Shown piece after piece: positions 13,800 through 25,044 of a stretch of DNA of 64,000 bases (positions within the stretch are counted from its first letter, which is position 1; each line of letters opens with the position of its first letter). The notes under the pieces are model-generated. The model worked only from the letters and a program-made list of their open reading frames with translations, was not told the origin of the DNA and made no database searches. The position numbers and the translations under genes were made by a program. Origin of the DNA: Polytrichum commune (lineage: Eukaryota; Streptophyta; Polytrichopsida; Polytrichales; Polytrichaceae); the NCBI GenBank assembly GCA_950295325.1, contig OX485808.1:12774501-12838500 (forward strand), read 5' to 3'.

Positions 13800-13977
13800 T
13801 ATTACACTCTCCAAATTATTGTAGTCTAGGGAGAATCTCGAAACCTTCAATTTTTAAGAGAGGACAAATCGTATGTCTTTTGACAGCCAAAGTGCGTCAA
13901 ATAGCATTCATCATTGTAATCATCTTTTCTACACAAACAGGCAAGAATATCTTGTTCGCTCAAATTGTGAGCGACAG

Positions 13978-13983
13978 AATAAA
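13978..13983 (+). terminator. Candidate poly(A) signal of the ACX2-like gene
   Basis: A canonical AATAAA followed by a T-rich stretch lies about 180 nt after the stop codon and upstream of the tRNA gene. Its position suits a 3' end for the oxidase mRNA, but there is no transcript evidence. Confidence 0.4.
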
Positions 13984-14106
13984 TTTTTTGTTATCTTTAT
14001 GGAAGTGATGTAACCTCTTGCATTTAGTGTCACATCGCCTTTCAAAACATTGCAGGATTGAGAAACTTGCGATGATTATGTATGTTTGGAGACACTCATC
14101 ATCTGC

Positions 14107-14178
14107 ATCAGAGTGGCGCAGCGGAAGCGTGGTGGGCCCATAACCCACAGGTCCGAGGATCGAAACCTCGCTCTGATA
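14107..14178 (+). tRNA. Initiator tRNA-Met (CAT)
   Basis: The 72-nt cloverleaf is complete. The acceptor stem ATCAGAG pairs with CTCTGAT, giving the A1:U72 pair typical of eukaryotic initiator tRNAs. The D arm holds GCGC...GCGT. The anticodon stem GTGGG/CCCAC has the three consecutive G:C pairs next to the loop that mark initiators, and the loop CCCATAA carries anticodon CAT. The T stem is CGAGG/CCTCG around a loop with GATCGAAA, the initiator-type A replacing T in the T loop. CCA is not encoded. As I recall, the plant consensus has the T-stem outer pair in the other orientation, so this copy carries a compensated change. Internal A and B boxes lie within the gene. Confidence 0.95.
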
Positions 14179-14689
14179 GACCAGAGATTACAAGCTTCCA
14201 CACCGACTCCTTTTGCTCCCGACGACCTCGTGGGCTTTTTGTTACAATCGTTTTGTTTTAGCTCCCCATGACAGCGGCGTCATCTTTGTGTGTGCTTCAA
14301 ATGGTTAGGTCGTGAGGGTTTCCTCAGATTGGTCAGTTTGAAAGGATCTGCGCATTGTGATTTTTCCTCCTGCTGTAATATGAAAACGACTTGTACATAC
14401 CCATGTTTTCTTTGGGCGTAGGTGTTCGTTATGACCATCGAGGTGCTCAAAGACGAGGAATTTCACAATCAACATCGCAGCTGCCAGGAAATGACCACAA
14501 AGGAAAAGGATATTCTAAAATGCCACAAGGACCTCCGCATGTACAGGGAAGGAAAGGGTAGGCTCCGTGTCTCGCTGAAACTCTTGATGAGAAAAGTATT
14601 AAGCTTGTACAGTGATTTGAGGTATTAAGAGAGCAAGTAGATACTTTGTGATTCGTTGAGTGATGCAAAATGCAATTAATTGCAACCTT
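14179..14689. other. Intergenic DNA after the tRNA
   Basis: No gene is recognised. A frame of 68 codons at 14422-14628 (+) overlaps a longer one on the other strand, and neither shows a domain. Confidence 0.4.
14233..14237 (+). terminator. RNA polymerase III T-run terminator of the tRNA
   Basis: A TTTTT run about 55 nt downstream of the tRNA is the first run of five T after it, and a TTTTG-TTTT stretch follows. Shorter trailers are usual, so termination at this site is an inference. Confidence 0.35.
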
Positions 14690-15125
14690 GAGTATCGCAC
14701 ACGCAGTGTCGCTGCAGTAGATAATTTCTGTTGTAACTCGATTTAACGAGCATATTATGCCGCGAAGAGCAGGCCGGGACATTTGACAAACGCTAAGAAT
14801 CATAGACGTGTCAATCGCTGACAATATTTCGAAGGGAGTAAGAGCATGCAGTCCACTCTGCAAGAGCGGTGAAGGTTTGCTCTAGAAATGTAGCAGCTGC
14901 CAAGTATTTGATGAATAAAGTATATACTCGTGTGTAATTTGACGCCACATTGCAATAGATCATTTCTGTTTTAACTCTCTCAGAAACAGGAGCTAACAAG
15001 CGATATCATGCTGCGAAGAGGAGGCCGGGGCATTTGACAAAAGTTCAGAATCATAGACGTGGCAATCTGTGACATTTTTCAAAGACGGTAAGCGCATGCT
15101 GTCCATTCTGCACGAAAGGTAAGAC
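14690..15125. repeat. Diverged repeat, two adjacent copies
   Basis: A block of about 200-260 bp beginning near 'cacacgcagtgtcgctgcag' and containing 'gccgggacatttgacaaa' and 'aatcatagacgtg' occurs at about 14690-14940 and again, shorter, at about 14945-15125. A third relative lies at 18700-19020. The copies differ by many substitutions and small indels. No inverted termini or coding capacity were found. Confidence 0.6.
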
Positions 15126-18100
15126 TACTCTTGAAATATACACTTTAAACTCCGTAGTATCACACCTGTGGCAACAAAAGTGCACGTGAAATTACGGAGT
15201 TTTGTAGTGTTAACATGGATGTGTGATGCTATAGAATTAGTGTAGACTGTGACATTATGGAATAACACAAAGGAGATGTGAGGATAATTTGAATTCATTC
15301 TCCTGTCAACTGGGTTAGTGTGGTCCACTCCACTTGGCCTTCCTGGGCGATGTGGTGGACGCATGCACCAACATTCAACAAGTGGCATAAGAGGAAGAAG
15401 AAGAATAAGAATAAGAAGGTGACACTCCACATGTTGACACATGGCATAATGTGAGGGTGTGGGTTGACTTCTTAAGTGGTTTGCATTAATGAAAAATTTT
15501 GTGATACAAGGGAGAGAAATGTGACAATAAGGAGTGCGATTTGAACTACAAACATCCGTTCCCTAGGGTTTTGGGATATTAGAGAGTGTGTGACATTATG
15601 GGGGTTGATGTTACGTAGTTTAGGGTTTAACAAATGCCAAGCATTTGATCCCCATTTGATAAATTAACTTGTTAACCGTGTCTCACACTATACATTTGCA
15701 CCCACCGCAAAAGGCTAATGGTAGGTCATTACGACAATGAGTTTGTAAAATTACAAGGTTTGGGCTTCCTATCTTGTAATATCATCTTACCCTCCTTCTC
15801 AACACGCCAAATAAGAAGCCCCTCCAGTAGGCTCCAATATTGCGTCATGCACAAGAACTTGTACTACATGGCTGGAATACCGTTATTATGTATGTAAAAC
15901 TAAAATTGTTGAGCCTTTGTGTGCCCAATATCACGGTGAGCTCCACTCTATAAATGCATTGAAGACTGGCACTTCTTCAATTGTATGTGGGATGACAAGA
16001 ACATAGTCCACCTTCATGTATGACTTCATCAATAGTGGGTTTATTGGTAAATCCTCCTCATACAATTTCATCCTCCACCGCCTTAAAGATGCATCAATAT
16101 CAATGTGCATGTGGCCCACCAATATAAACGATACAAACACCTAATTGAAAATGCCTTTCGCAACCCACAAAGACTAATAAGCAAATACAAATTTGTTTTA
16201 ATTGTCCTTGGTGCAATTGTTCAGTTGGACCCACATAGTGAGGGGTAATTTTTTTGCAATTACAGGCTCATGAAGGGGTTCTGGCAATGAATCCAACTAT
16301 GCATCTTTTCCATCTGACACCACCTTATATAGAGGTGTCGATATGGTATTCTCAAATAATAATCTTGAAGAGTATGCAAGTGGTATCTATAAACCATGTG
16401 CAAATGACCTAATGGTGTGGTTTGAATCCGCCAGATACAAAGTGAAAGCATAATGGGCAAACTTGACATCACCATGATCATGAGCAATCATCCCTACAAG
16501 AACAACCCAAAGACTTGTTGTGTGTAAACAATCCAAATCAATTTTGCCTAGGCTCCTAAGCAACATAACGAATAAATAGAGGTGTGAAACCCCACAAAAT
16601 AAAAATTCACTACCTATGAGACATTGGAGAGATTCATATTAAAGAATCCATCTATGGCCTTGATTTGAAGCGCAAAATATGGTGAGGTTGTTTTGGCATG
16701 GTCCATTTTATTGAGGATGATTGTGAGGGCTTTCAACAGCCTAATGATAGACAACACTCTATTTGTATAATAATCATTACAATATGCCTCTTGCATGTTT
16801 ATATGTTTGAAATAGTTCAACTGATGTGCAACATAAGATTTGGTTCCAATTGTATATGCATCCTGAAGGCATTTCAATGTCTTGTATTTGGAACATCGAA
16901 CAAACTTGTCACCATATCTTTTTGTAATATAGTCGTTGAAGTTTGTTTTCTTAATTGGGCTTAATTGCGCTCAGTTTGGACAACAAAATGTGCTCCAAAC
17001 CAACCTTCTCACCAATTGCATATACATCCAATAAGAATTTTTTCCATTTTATTCATGTGGGAAGAATCCCTTGTCAAAAGTGTACGTATTTTGTGCGGCA
17101 TCGCGTCAGTGAGAGACACAATGATGGTGACTAGAGTATTAGTTGCTTATTGTGTTGTTTCCCTGGGTTTGTTTAAGCCCAAATTCCTACAGTTACAAGA
17201 CCAACAACTTTCTTTGGCATAATTTGCTCGTTCATAAAATTATATTTTAGACACATCAATGATGTACTATGTTGTACAACACACATCTATGCTTTCAAAT
17301 GTGATTATTTTGAGTCCCATCTCATTCACATGTATTCTCTGGTGAACAATTTTTTTTTCGAAGATCTAGGATGGAAATTTCCAAGCCACATTTCTTCCTG
17401 AATAGCCTTCATTTTCTTATGTGAAAACAATTGGCAGCAGTGGTGAATACAACAATACTTCGTGGCCACTTCTCTATTGGATTCTTTTGTAAGTTGTTTT
17501 TGGCATTTACACTCATTCGTAGAGCATGGAACATGTGCCAATAAACCATACTTCCGTAGGCCTTTCCGTGGCCGCATGTTGGTTTGGAGTTCCTCGTAGA
17601 CTTGCATATGACGTCACTCATGTCATGCAAGCTAACTCCCTGGAGCATGACACTCTAAAGTGGCCACCTATGGCACAAAATCCTTTGAGTGGGATGCACA
17701 CTAGAGCAAACGAGGGACTACCGTATGTCAAGTTAGACTTCATTTCCTCCATTTTTATTTTTGTCAATTACAGGTTTTCGCCTTCCTCCTCAAACTAACC
17801 TCCCTTGTTCTGTCGGTTTATTGGTTGCATCCAATCTGGTACCATCCCGTTCCAAAGGCACTTTATCCATCGAATTGGAGAGTTTTCACGCCTTACGTAG
17901 AAGTGCGAGGCAATCGTCTTCCTAAATGACATCCTATTCGAATTCATCCTCTTATAATTCGGGCTCTTGTCGGTCTCCTAAGTGATTCATGGTGGGCCCT
18001 CATCCTGACCGTGGCTATAGCTGCGGAGAAGAGATTTTTTGGAATGTGGAGGCCATGTGAGCAAAAGAAGTGGTGGCAAAAAAAAGGGCACAAACCAAAG

Positions 18101-18481
18101 CCAGAAAGGACACCGTCACCATAGACATTGTACATAAGTAGGCTTAGTTTAAGTCTCACTATCCAATAATGGTTATGTAGCACTCATTTGCTACTTACTT
18201 TCTTTGACCACACCTTGTATTTTTATTTTCCGTAAGATGAATATCTCCTTTCTAGTTCAATATTGTCTCATGTTTGGGTTGTCCTACCAAACCATCCTAA
18301 AATAAGTTCTTGATGAAGTTATACCTTCATTTGTGCATGGATTTGATGTAGATCACCACTCTTGAATGTTCTCATGTTTGAGTTTCACACACCTTTCCCT
18401 AAAATTTATATGAAATTTTCTATGTTCTTATATATGTGAATGCCTCAAAATGCCAAAAAAATCTCAAATTACCTAATGTAG
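15126..18481. other. Gene-free intergenic DNA
   Basis: No gene or well-bounded element is supported. A piece at about 15620-15750 ('gccaagcatttgat', 'acatttgcacccaccgc') resembles 18905-19000 and belongs to the same dispersed repeat family. Frames up to 93 codons (for example 17326-17607, minus) lack domains or exon structure. Confidence 0.5.
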
Positions 18482-19130
18482 TGTTCAATCAGAAAACACT
18501 TCATAAGTGGCCGATGAGAACCAGCGATGTCGGAATTAGTCAGGTTTGATTTAGCGTTTGGGTTGTTTGAGAGTTGAGGTCATTCTTTAGGGTTGTTTTG
18601 AGAATTGACGAGTCAGTGCAGAAGACGACAAATGTTTCAGTCGATTGATGTAGTAAGAAGATATTAGATACCTTGTTGATCCTTGATTGATGCATGATGT
18701 AAATTGCACACGCAGTGCTGCAACAGATAATTTTTGTTTTGATATTTTACAAGCCTAACGGCAGCTAATGAGCAAAATAATTGTGCTGCAAAGTGGAGCT
18801 AGGGCATTTGAGACAATCATAGACGTGACAATTAGTGACCATTTTGCAAAAGAGGTAAGAACAATCCATTCACCAAAATCGGTAGACTCTTGATGAAATG
18901 TAACAGATGCCAAGCATTTGATAAAGTATGTAATATGACGCCAAATTGTACATTTGCACCCGCAGCGGGCTGTTGGTTTAGGTCGTCATGACAGCGAGTA
19001 TGTTTGAAATCAGAAAACACTTCATAGGTCTCTGAGAATTAACCAGGGATATAAGAAATAGTCAGGTTCGTAAAGGGTTAGGTTTGTTGAGAGTTGATGT
19101 CCTAAAGGTTGGATGAGTCACCGAACTAAT
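18482..19130. repeat. Composite dispersed repeat between the two genes
   Basis: The segment 18482-18620 ('atcagaaaacacttcata', 'agtcaggtt', 'gttgagg') is repeated at 19010-19130. The segment between them (18700-19020) is a diverged relative of 14690-15125. The arrangement is a direct repeat of about 120 bp enclosing the second repeat type, as if one mobile unit carried direct terminal repeats, but the decay is too great for firm borders. Confidence 0.5.
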
Positions 19131-19390
19131 GATGATCATAGAGGATTACGCTTACGGATGCAGTTTTTCATCACGGATACGCTATCCATCAAAACGTCGT
19201 CAAGTTTCTACTCGCTTCTTTGTCTACATTGACTTGGAGCTCGTTTCAGGAATAACTTCTTGTCAGTCTCGCATGTGGTTGAGCTCTGGAAAGAAAAAAT
19301 TCAATATCATAGTTTCTATCTGCCGTCTACAGTTCTGCTGCTCTTTGAAGTGGAATCCATACTTCTGCAACTTTTAAAGTGGAATACACC

Positions 19391-22300
19391 TCAGACTTTG
19401 TATGGGGATTGCCCGGGAACCCAGCAGCCGTGGAGTCCGTAAGGCAGACCGTAGGGCAGATCGGCGCGAGCGAGCTCGGTGAAGTCGGAGCCGTTGAGCA
19501 CAAGCACGAAGCCTCCACCATTGTCATCACTCACCAGTGAAATGGCAACTCCTGCAAACAGGCGATGATCCTTCCACGTCAGAATCTCTCTCAATGAAGA
19601 AACATGGTAAGAATTAAACGATGCGATCAATTTCGTTGCCGTTTCGCTGTATCGCCCATTTCCGAAAATTATTTTTCTTCAGTTAAAAAACTCACCGTCA
19701 TCTTCTTCTGTGGCTCCTGGTCTGGGGACGAAGAAGGGCTCGGTGGGGATGCCGCCTGGGTGGTACCAATTCTTAGCAGTCTTCTCTTCAAGGTCAATCT
19801 GTCACACCCGCACATTCATGAAAACTTTTCGTTAGCAATCCCTCGAAACAACAATAGTCCAAAATAGCGACTCAGAAAGAGTCGTCCAATTGATATATTG
19901 AGCTTGTAGGAGCACATTGCACCTTCGTAAGACTGTTGGGAAAGTTGCATGGTCGTACAGCGCCACATGCGTAAATGTACCGGTAATACTTCGACGTGTA
20001 CTTAGGATTGATGGTGTTCATGTCGAGCCCTGCCCCGTGCTCCATGGGAGGAACTGCAGCTTCGAGAGTTCCCTTCGGACTGCCGTCCAAGGGAATTGTG
20101 AATCGCCCAACCCTGCGTGACCACGCGAGCAAACGTCAGAAATCTGAAAAACACTTCCTGATGCAAGGTGATCCCAGTGATCCATATCCACAAATATCCA
20201 CTAATAAAATAGTTGAAGCAAAGCTGTTAGAATAAGTTACCTTGCATCTGGCAGTACTTTTCCAGGGAAAGACCGTAGCTCATTGAGCTTCATTCGCTTC
20301 AGGATCACTGGGTTCGCCTCGTGTTCACAGCAATCGACGATGACTCTGGTGGACTTGCCGTCCGCTCCTTTCTCTTCATATGCGTTGATGAAATGGAACG
20401 TCACGAAGTTGGGTACTTCCACAGTCGTCACCTGCAACACAATCATTCCAGTTACAACTATTCTCAGCTGTTTCGTTTCAGTTTACAACTTGCACGTGAA
20501 TTAGAGGATACATAAAAAAACATCGAAAACCTGCTACTGCACAGTTCGTTTAAATTTCATCAAGTGAGCTTTTTTCACTTACCACCTCTCCGGTGATTCT
20601 GTCCATGATGTGCACATATGCACCAGACTCAGGAAGCCACTCGAACTTGAAATATTCCGCTTCCTCTGCCTTCAACAGGTTGCGCACGGAGTACCGTAGG
20701 GGTCCTTCGGGAATGACGATGTAGTTTTCGGTGACCGCGAACGAGTGCACCCACCCTGGTTGAGGGCCCTTGCAGTCCACCTGCATCACTCCAATTTCAT
20801 GGGTTAGTGTCGATTCTACTCAGTTCACTTCGTTGTCAGCTTTGCAGCGCACCACTCTTAGTCCTTGGTGACCTTCTACAGGAATGCTCGCAGATTCTGC
20901 AACACAATTAGGAGGATATCCTCGAAACTGAACTCTCCGAAGCTTGTGAACTGCATTTTGTCAAATAAGCAGAGAGCTGAGAATCGACAGTTTCTTACCC
21001 TTCCAATGATTACGCGTTCGTTGGTTCCGGCTACCATTCGCACAGCGGTGTAACCAGGGTTCAGCAAATCAGGTAGTAGGGTGATTAACTCCTTGTCGTC
21101 TACGTAAGGATGGGCGGAATGAATGAGTCCCTGCGAACATCAGCATGACTTCACCAGTGAGTGCCGTGAAGAGAATTTCACAAATTCAACAATAGAGTGC
21201 CGTGGAGAGGACGACGACCTTGACAGTGTGTAATTTTACAACGGCATTGATGCAGGTTAACCATCCTTACCCCAAGTTTGTCCTCGTAGTTGAATCTTCC
21301 GATGGTTTCGAGGTTGCCGGGGTCGATTTGAATTGAGCCTTTCACCGTCTCGGTGAGACATACCACCCTACCGTCGCCCAGCCTGTAGCAACGATCGAAT
21401 GAAGCTAGTGAATATCTCGATGTGAAACAGATAGCTTCAATGTATAAAAAAGGATTGATTATGTGAAAGTCATTGGTGCTGAATCAAGTGAGCCTTACTT
21501 GATCACTCCGGTGTTGGCATTGTCGGTGAGGGTGTGCCCAGTGGCCATCCCAGCGATTTCGCCCATCCACTGAAACATGTTGTTGTGCTTTGGCGTCACA
21601 GCGAACTCGCGATAGTTGACCTTCCCAGAACTCATCGCCGTCTTGTACGCCTCGGACTGCAGCTGTGCGTGTCCGGCGATCAGCTTGCCGTTGTTGAAGT
21701 TGAGCCTCACCAGAGTGGAGTACCTGCACGGAAAAAACATCTTGATAAGATCTGTGAAGAAACTTGAGTTATTTTCTGTAACTGTTTCGACTTACAAGAA
21801 GTGTCTTTCGACAGACATACAGAGATCGATGTTGTTGTCGTTGTTGTTGCTGCTGCAGCAATAATCTGTGAGAACCAACTTGTAATTTACGGTGCAAGCG
21901 TTGAATCCATGAAGTAGGGTATTCGAGACTCACCCGTCGAACAAGTGCGGAAACTCCCGGTCTCCAGCTTGGAAGTAACCAGGTCCGTTTCTCAAATACG
22001 TTCCATCCTGAAATCACAAAGAAAATCAGTCTCAACATGCGATGATGCATCGAATTCCTTTCAAGTTTGAGACAAGCAACAATAGATTTATGCAAACTCT
22101 AGACCTTTCATACCATGAATCATGACAGGTTTCAGCTACAACTTGAGGTAGAACATGTACTGACCAACCAAGAAGGAATGGTTCCCTCCACTTGCATTTC
22201 GCCTTCCCACTGGTCGCTCTTCACAGTCTGCCACGAGTTCCCGCCGGGATAATGCTCCGAGGGAATGGAGTCTACCTCCGGCACCTGCACCGCCTGAGCT

Positions 22301-22551
22301 GTAGCTCTCGCTCTCTGCAGGTTGCCATCAGAATTGGCCTTGTTGGGAATTCGGAGGAGGACATTCTTTCGGGTGCAGGTCGTCGCTTCTGCTGCTCCAT
22401 CGATAAGCCCCCGAGGCAGCACTCCTTCCCCAGCTAACCACTGTGTCCTCAATGGCTGATCAGCTTTCTTTCGCAAACTCCGAGCAGGTTGCTGCACAAA
22501 ACTACTTGGGCAGGCTGTGCTTCCGAGGAGTGACTGCATCGTTGCCGCCAT
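19391..22551 (-). CDS. CCD8: Carotenoid cleavage dioxygenase 8 (carlactone synthase), ten exons
   Basis: Minus-strand exons in order: 22551-22165, 22007-21934, 21723-21499, 21382-21271, 21130-20999, 20780-20583, 20431-20241, 20112-19923, 19798-19696, 19551-19391. All introns are GT-AG and the frame joins to 590 residues. CCD8 converts 9-cis-beta-apo-10'-carotenal to carlactone, the strigolactone precursor, in plastids. The four Fe(II)-binding histidines are in place: GLIHSAHP (His273), GWVHSF (His322), VTFHFINAYEE (His389) and YGLHGCWVP (His578). Other family blocks are WEGEMQVEGTIPSWL, DGTYLRNGPG, LTDNANTGV and ACGAVRPCNFPNSLTK. The first about 35 residues are rich in Ser, Thr, Ala, Arg and Lys with few acids, fitting a plastid transit peptide. 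The start is the ATG at 22551 (purine at -3, G at +4); the open frame extends 14 codons further upstream only through a TTG. No disruption is seen. CCD7 or NCED is much less likely by block similarity. Confidence 0.94.
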
Positions 22552-24804
22552 CTCTCTCAATTGTCTACTCTTGTTTCGGGACTGCGTTGGCAAGCAATTG
22601 TGTGGGAGATTCTAACTGAGCTACAAACTGCCTTGAAGAACTTGAGCTGATGTGTTTACATGAGTTTGAGATGCGATGGACTCTGAAAGTTACGCAACTA
22701 TAGCTTTCGAAGCTCGAGAAGGTAAGTGATGACTGTTCTCAATATGTAGCCCAACCGACTCAGAGAGCGGTCAATGCAGGTCCCGCTATCAGGCACTGCA
22801 TTGTGTGAGCAAATTACTTGTTCTAAATTCAGGTATAGACAAAAGACCCCTGGCAATCCCTCTCAAAGTTATTTGACTCGCCTTCTACGAAGCAGCCAGA
22901 TTAGTGACTTTATTACTTCGATGGCACTCTGAGTGTTACTCTGAGCTTTATGAATTAGCTGCTGTAAGAAGTGGGGTCCTGGATTCAGAAGTAGCATCCA
23001 AAACCTCATCATCATGATTGCACTGTACACTGTGCAGACAGGCCGGCAGAGACCCAATATACATATTAAGACTAAAGCCTTTCTCGATATCAGGAGATTC
23101 CTCCAAATTTAGGAATTTGTAAGCCTCAGAATGTGTAAAGCCTAATTTTAAGGTCCCCAAGAGCTTAAAATTGGGTCCGGAGAAGCTGAGGAGCTTGCTG
23201 CATCCGCTCGCACGATGTCCAGTTTCGGAGGGTGGTTGGTTGTGAAAACCAAAATTCATCCCGGTGCAGGTAAATTGATCAGACCCACAAATGATTTTCA
23301 CAGTATCGGGTAATCCCGTGGGTTCAACTTAAAGTGAAATTCCAATTTCCCACTGTGTAATTACTCCGATGTGTCTAAATTTAGATTTTCTCACAGGAGA
23401 AACCACAAAGAAATAAACCTCGACGGATTTTGATAGTAACATTACTTCCCTATATTTAAATGATCACAAATATGGAGTTTCATGGATTCCTATTTCCAGG
23501 CGACTTTCCAAACTAACGCTCATTGTGCTGAATTTGTACTGCGCTCCGACAGTGAAGCCGGCTGTTATAACAACAGTCCTTCCCAACTGGTCAACGACGC
23601 ATCTTTGACCCCATAACTTGGGCATGGCAAATATACGCGTGGCTAATATAAACTGGTTGGAGCTTGAAAGAATTACTGTACTCTGTACTCTGTACGACAC
23701 TTCATGTTTGGATAAATTGGGAAGACGAAGAATGAGGCACACAAATTTGGGTTTAGGAGCCCACCTCAATCTATGAGAATCCTGCGCATTTGCTGGCATG
23801 TTTTCTGACACGCAGGTGGCAAAGGTCTCTAGAAAATTTGTCCCTGGCCAACGGCAAGATGCGGAATTCCACAACAAGCGGGCTAATACGGCACAGATGC
23901 CACATCAACTCCTTGACCACTAACGCGTGCACAAGTACTTCTTCTTCGTGGCAGTTCACCTGAAGATGAATTCGAGACCGTGCGTGCGTTGGGATTCTGT
24001 AATTACAACTCACCTCGTTTTTTCTGCCTTCATTTCTTTTTCCTGTTGGCTACAAATTGAATTACCGAATCCAAAGAATGAATGATACAAACGCATGAGA
24101 GGTGCGGCAACCCTAGAACCAGGACCTCTTAATGGAAACTAATTAAGTAACGCTCGGTCCTGTTTTCGCCCAACCAATCATTTCAATCACATCATCAGTC
24201 AAACCTCCAAGGCTTTACGCTTTTTCCATGGCGGTGTGCAGCAAGCTAGGCAATCTTCAGGGCAGGTTGATGTGGCTTGGGCTTGCAATTGTCGTCTTGT
24301 CTCTTAATAAACTCTTGGCATTAGCCTTAATTTTGTCCTTTGTCTCAAATAGCAATACAAATTATTATTTATAAAAAAAACCAATTCTCAAAAAATGCCA
24401 TCAGGGATCTCCATTTGTGGTCCAATTCCAATTGCATATTCTCACCATAGCTTGGAATCATTCTTGCTGATTAACCTAGTAGGTCAGTGCTTTCTTTTCA
24501 TTGTGCATGCATTTGATCTAGATCCCTGCCACGGAACCCAAGTTAACCTACTTGTTCAGCTTCCTAATTGGTTGCGTTTAGGAACAGAACAAATCCATAT
24601 GCTTCAAGCCAAGCCTCATCGGATCAGACGTGCATTTCGTCTCATCATATATAATCAGTGGCCTGCTTCCAGCCTTGCACCACAAATGCCACATCAATCT
24701 AATAAGACCAGGTTCTCACTCGACCTATTTAGTGTATAGGTTCCCAAAAGTGAAACCACTTTTCGTTTCGAAGGCCAAGATGGGGTCCAAATTCAGTTCA
24801 AAAC
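22552..24804 (-). promoter_or_regulatory. Upstream region of the CCD8-like gene
   Basis: The 2.2 kb before the CCD8 start contains its presumed promoter and leader. No TATA box or defined operator could be assigned. The stretch 22700-24100 is less AT-rich than the transposon block that follows and holds an unexplained 138-codon open frame on the minus strand (23464-23877). Confidence 0.35.
23464..23877 (-). CDS. Unrecognised 137-codon open frame
   Basis: This is one of the longest uninterrupted frames outside the named genes. It has no ATG at its 5' end (it opens at a TTG; the first ATG is about 28 codons in). The C-terminal half has alternating hydrophobic and polar residues (for example GRTVVITAGFTVGAQYKF) that could form beta strands. 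I recognise no family. It lies upstream of CCD8 on the same strand and could be an exon, a pseudogene piece or chance. Confidence 0.15.
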   Translation of the reverse strand: MLWNSASCRWPGTNFLETFATCVSENMPANAQDSHRLRWAPKPKFVCLILRLPNLSKHEVSYRVQSTVILSSSNQFILATRIFAMPKLWGQRCVVDQLGRTVVITAGFTVGAQYKFSTMSVSLESRLEIGIHETPYL

Positions 24805-25044
24805 TACACTAAATATTGTATTTTGTGTCATATGGTATTTTATGTCAATGTGGTTATCTTACTGATGACACCTCTTTTGAATGAGTATACAAGTACTGTC
24901 GTGGATGATTGAAAGTTGGATGAGTTCCATGCTAATTATTGAAACAAAGTTTGGTATATTTGGCATCCTAACAATTCTATAATAAAATAATGTCATGGAG
25001 GATTGGAATTCGGATGGAAAATCACTTAGTAAGTGCCAATAAGT

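Noticed and set aside
14447-14863. 138-codon minus-strand frame near the tRNA
   Set aside because: Part of it lies in the decayed repeat family, and no domain or exon partner is visible.
22552-22593. Upstream extension of CCD8 by 14 codons (start at 22593)
   Set aside because: The codon there is TTG, not ATG. The first ATG in frame, in good context, is at 22551.
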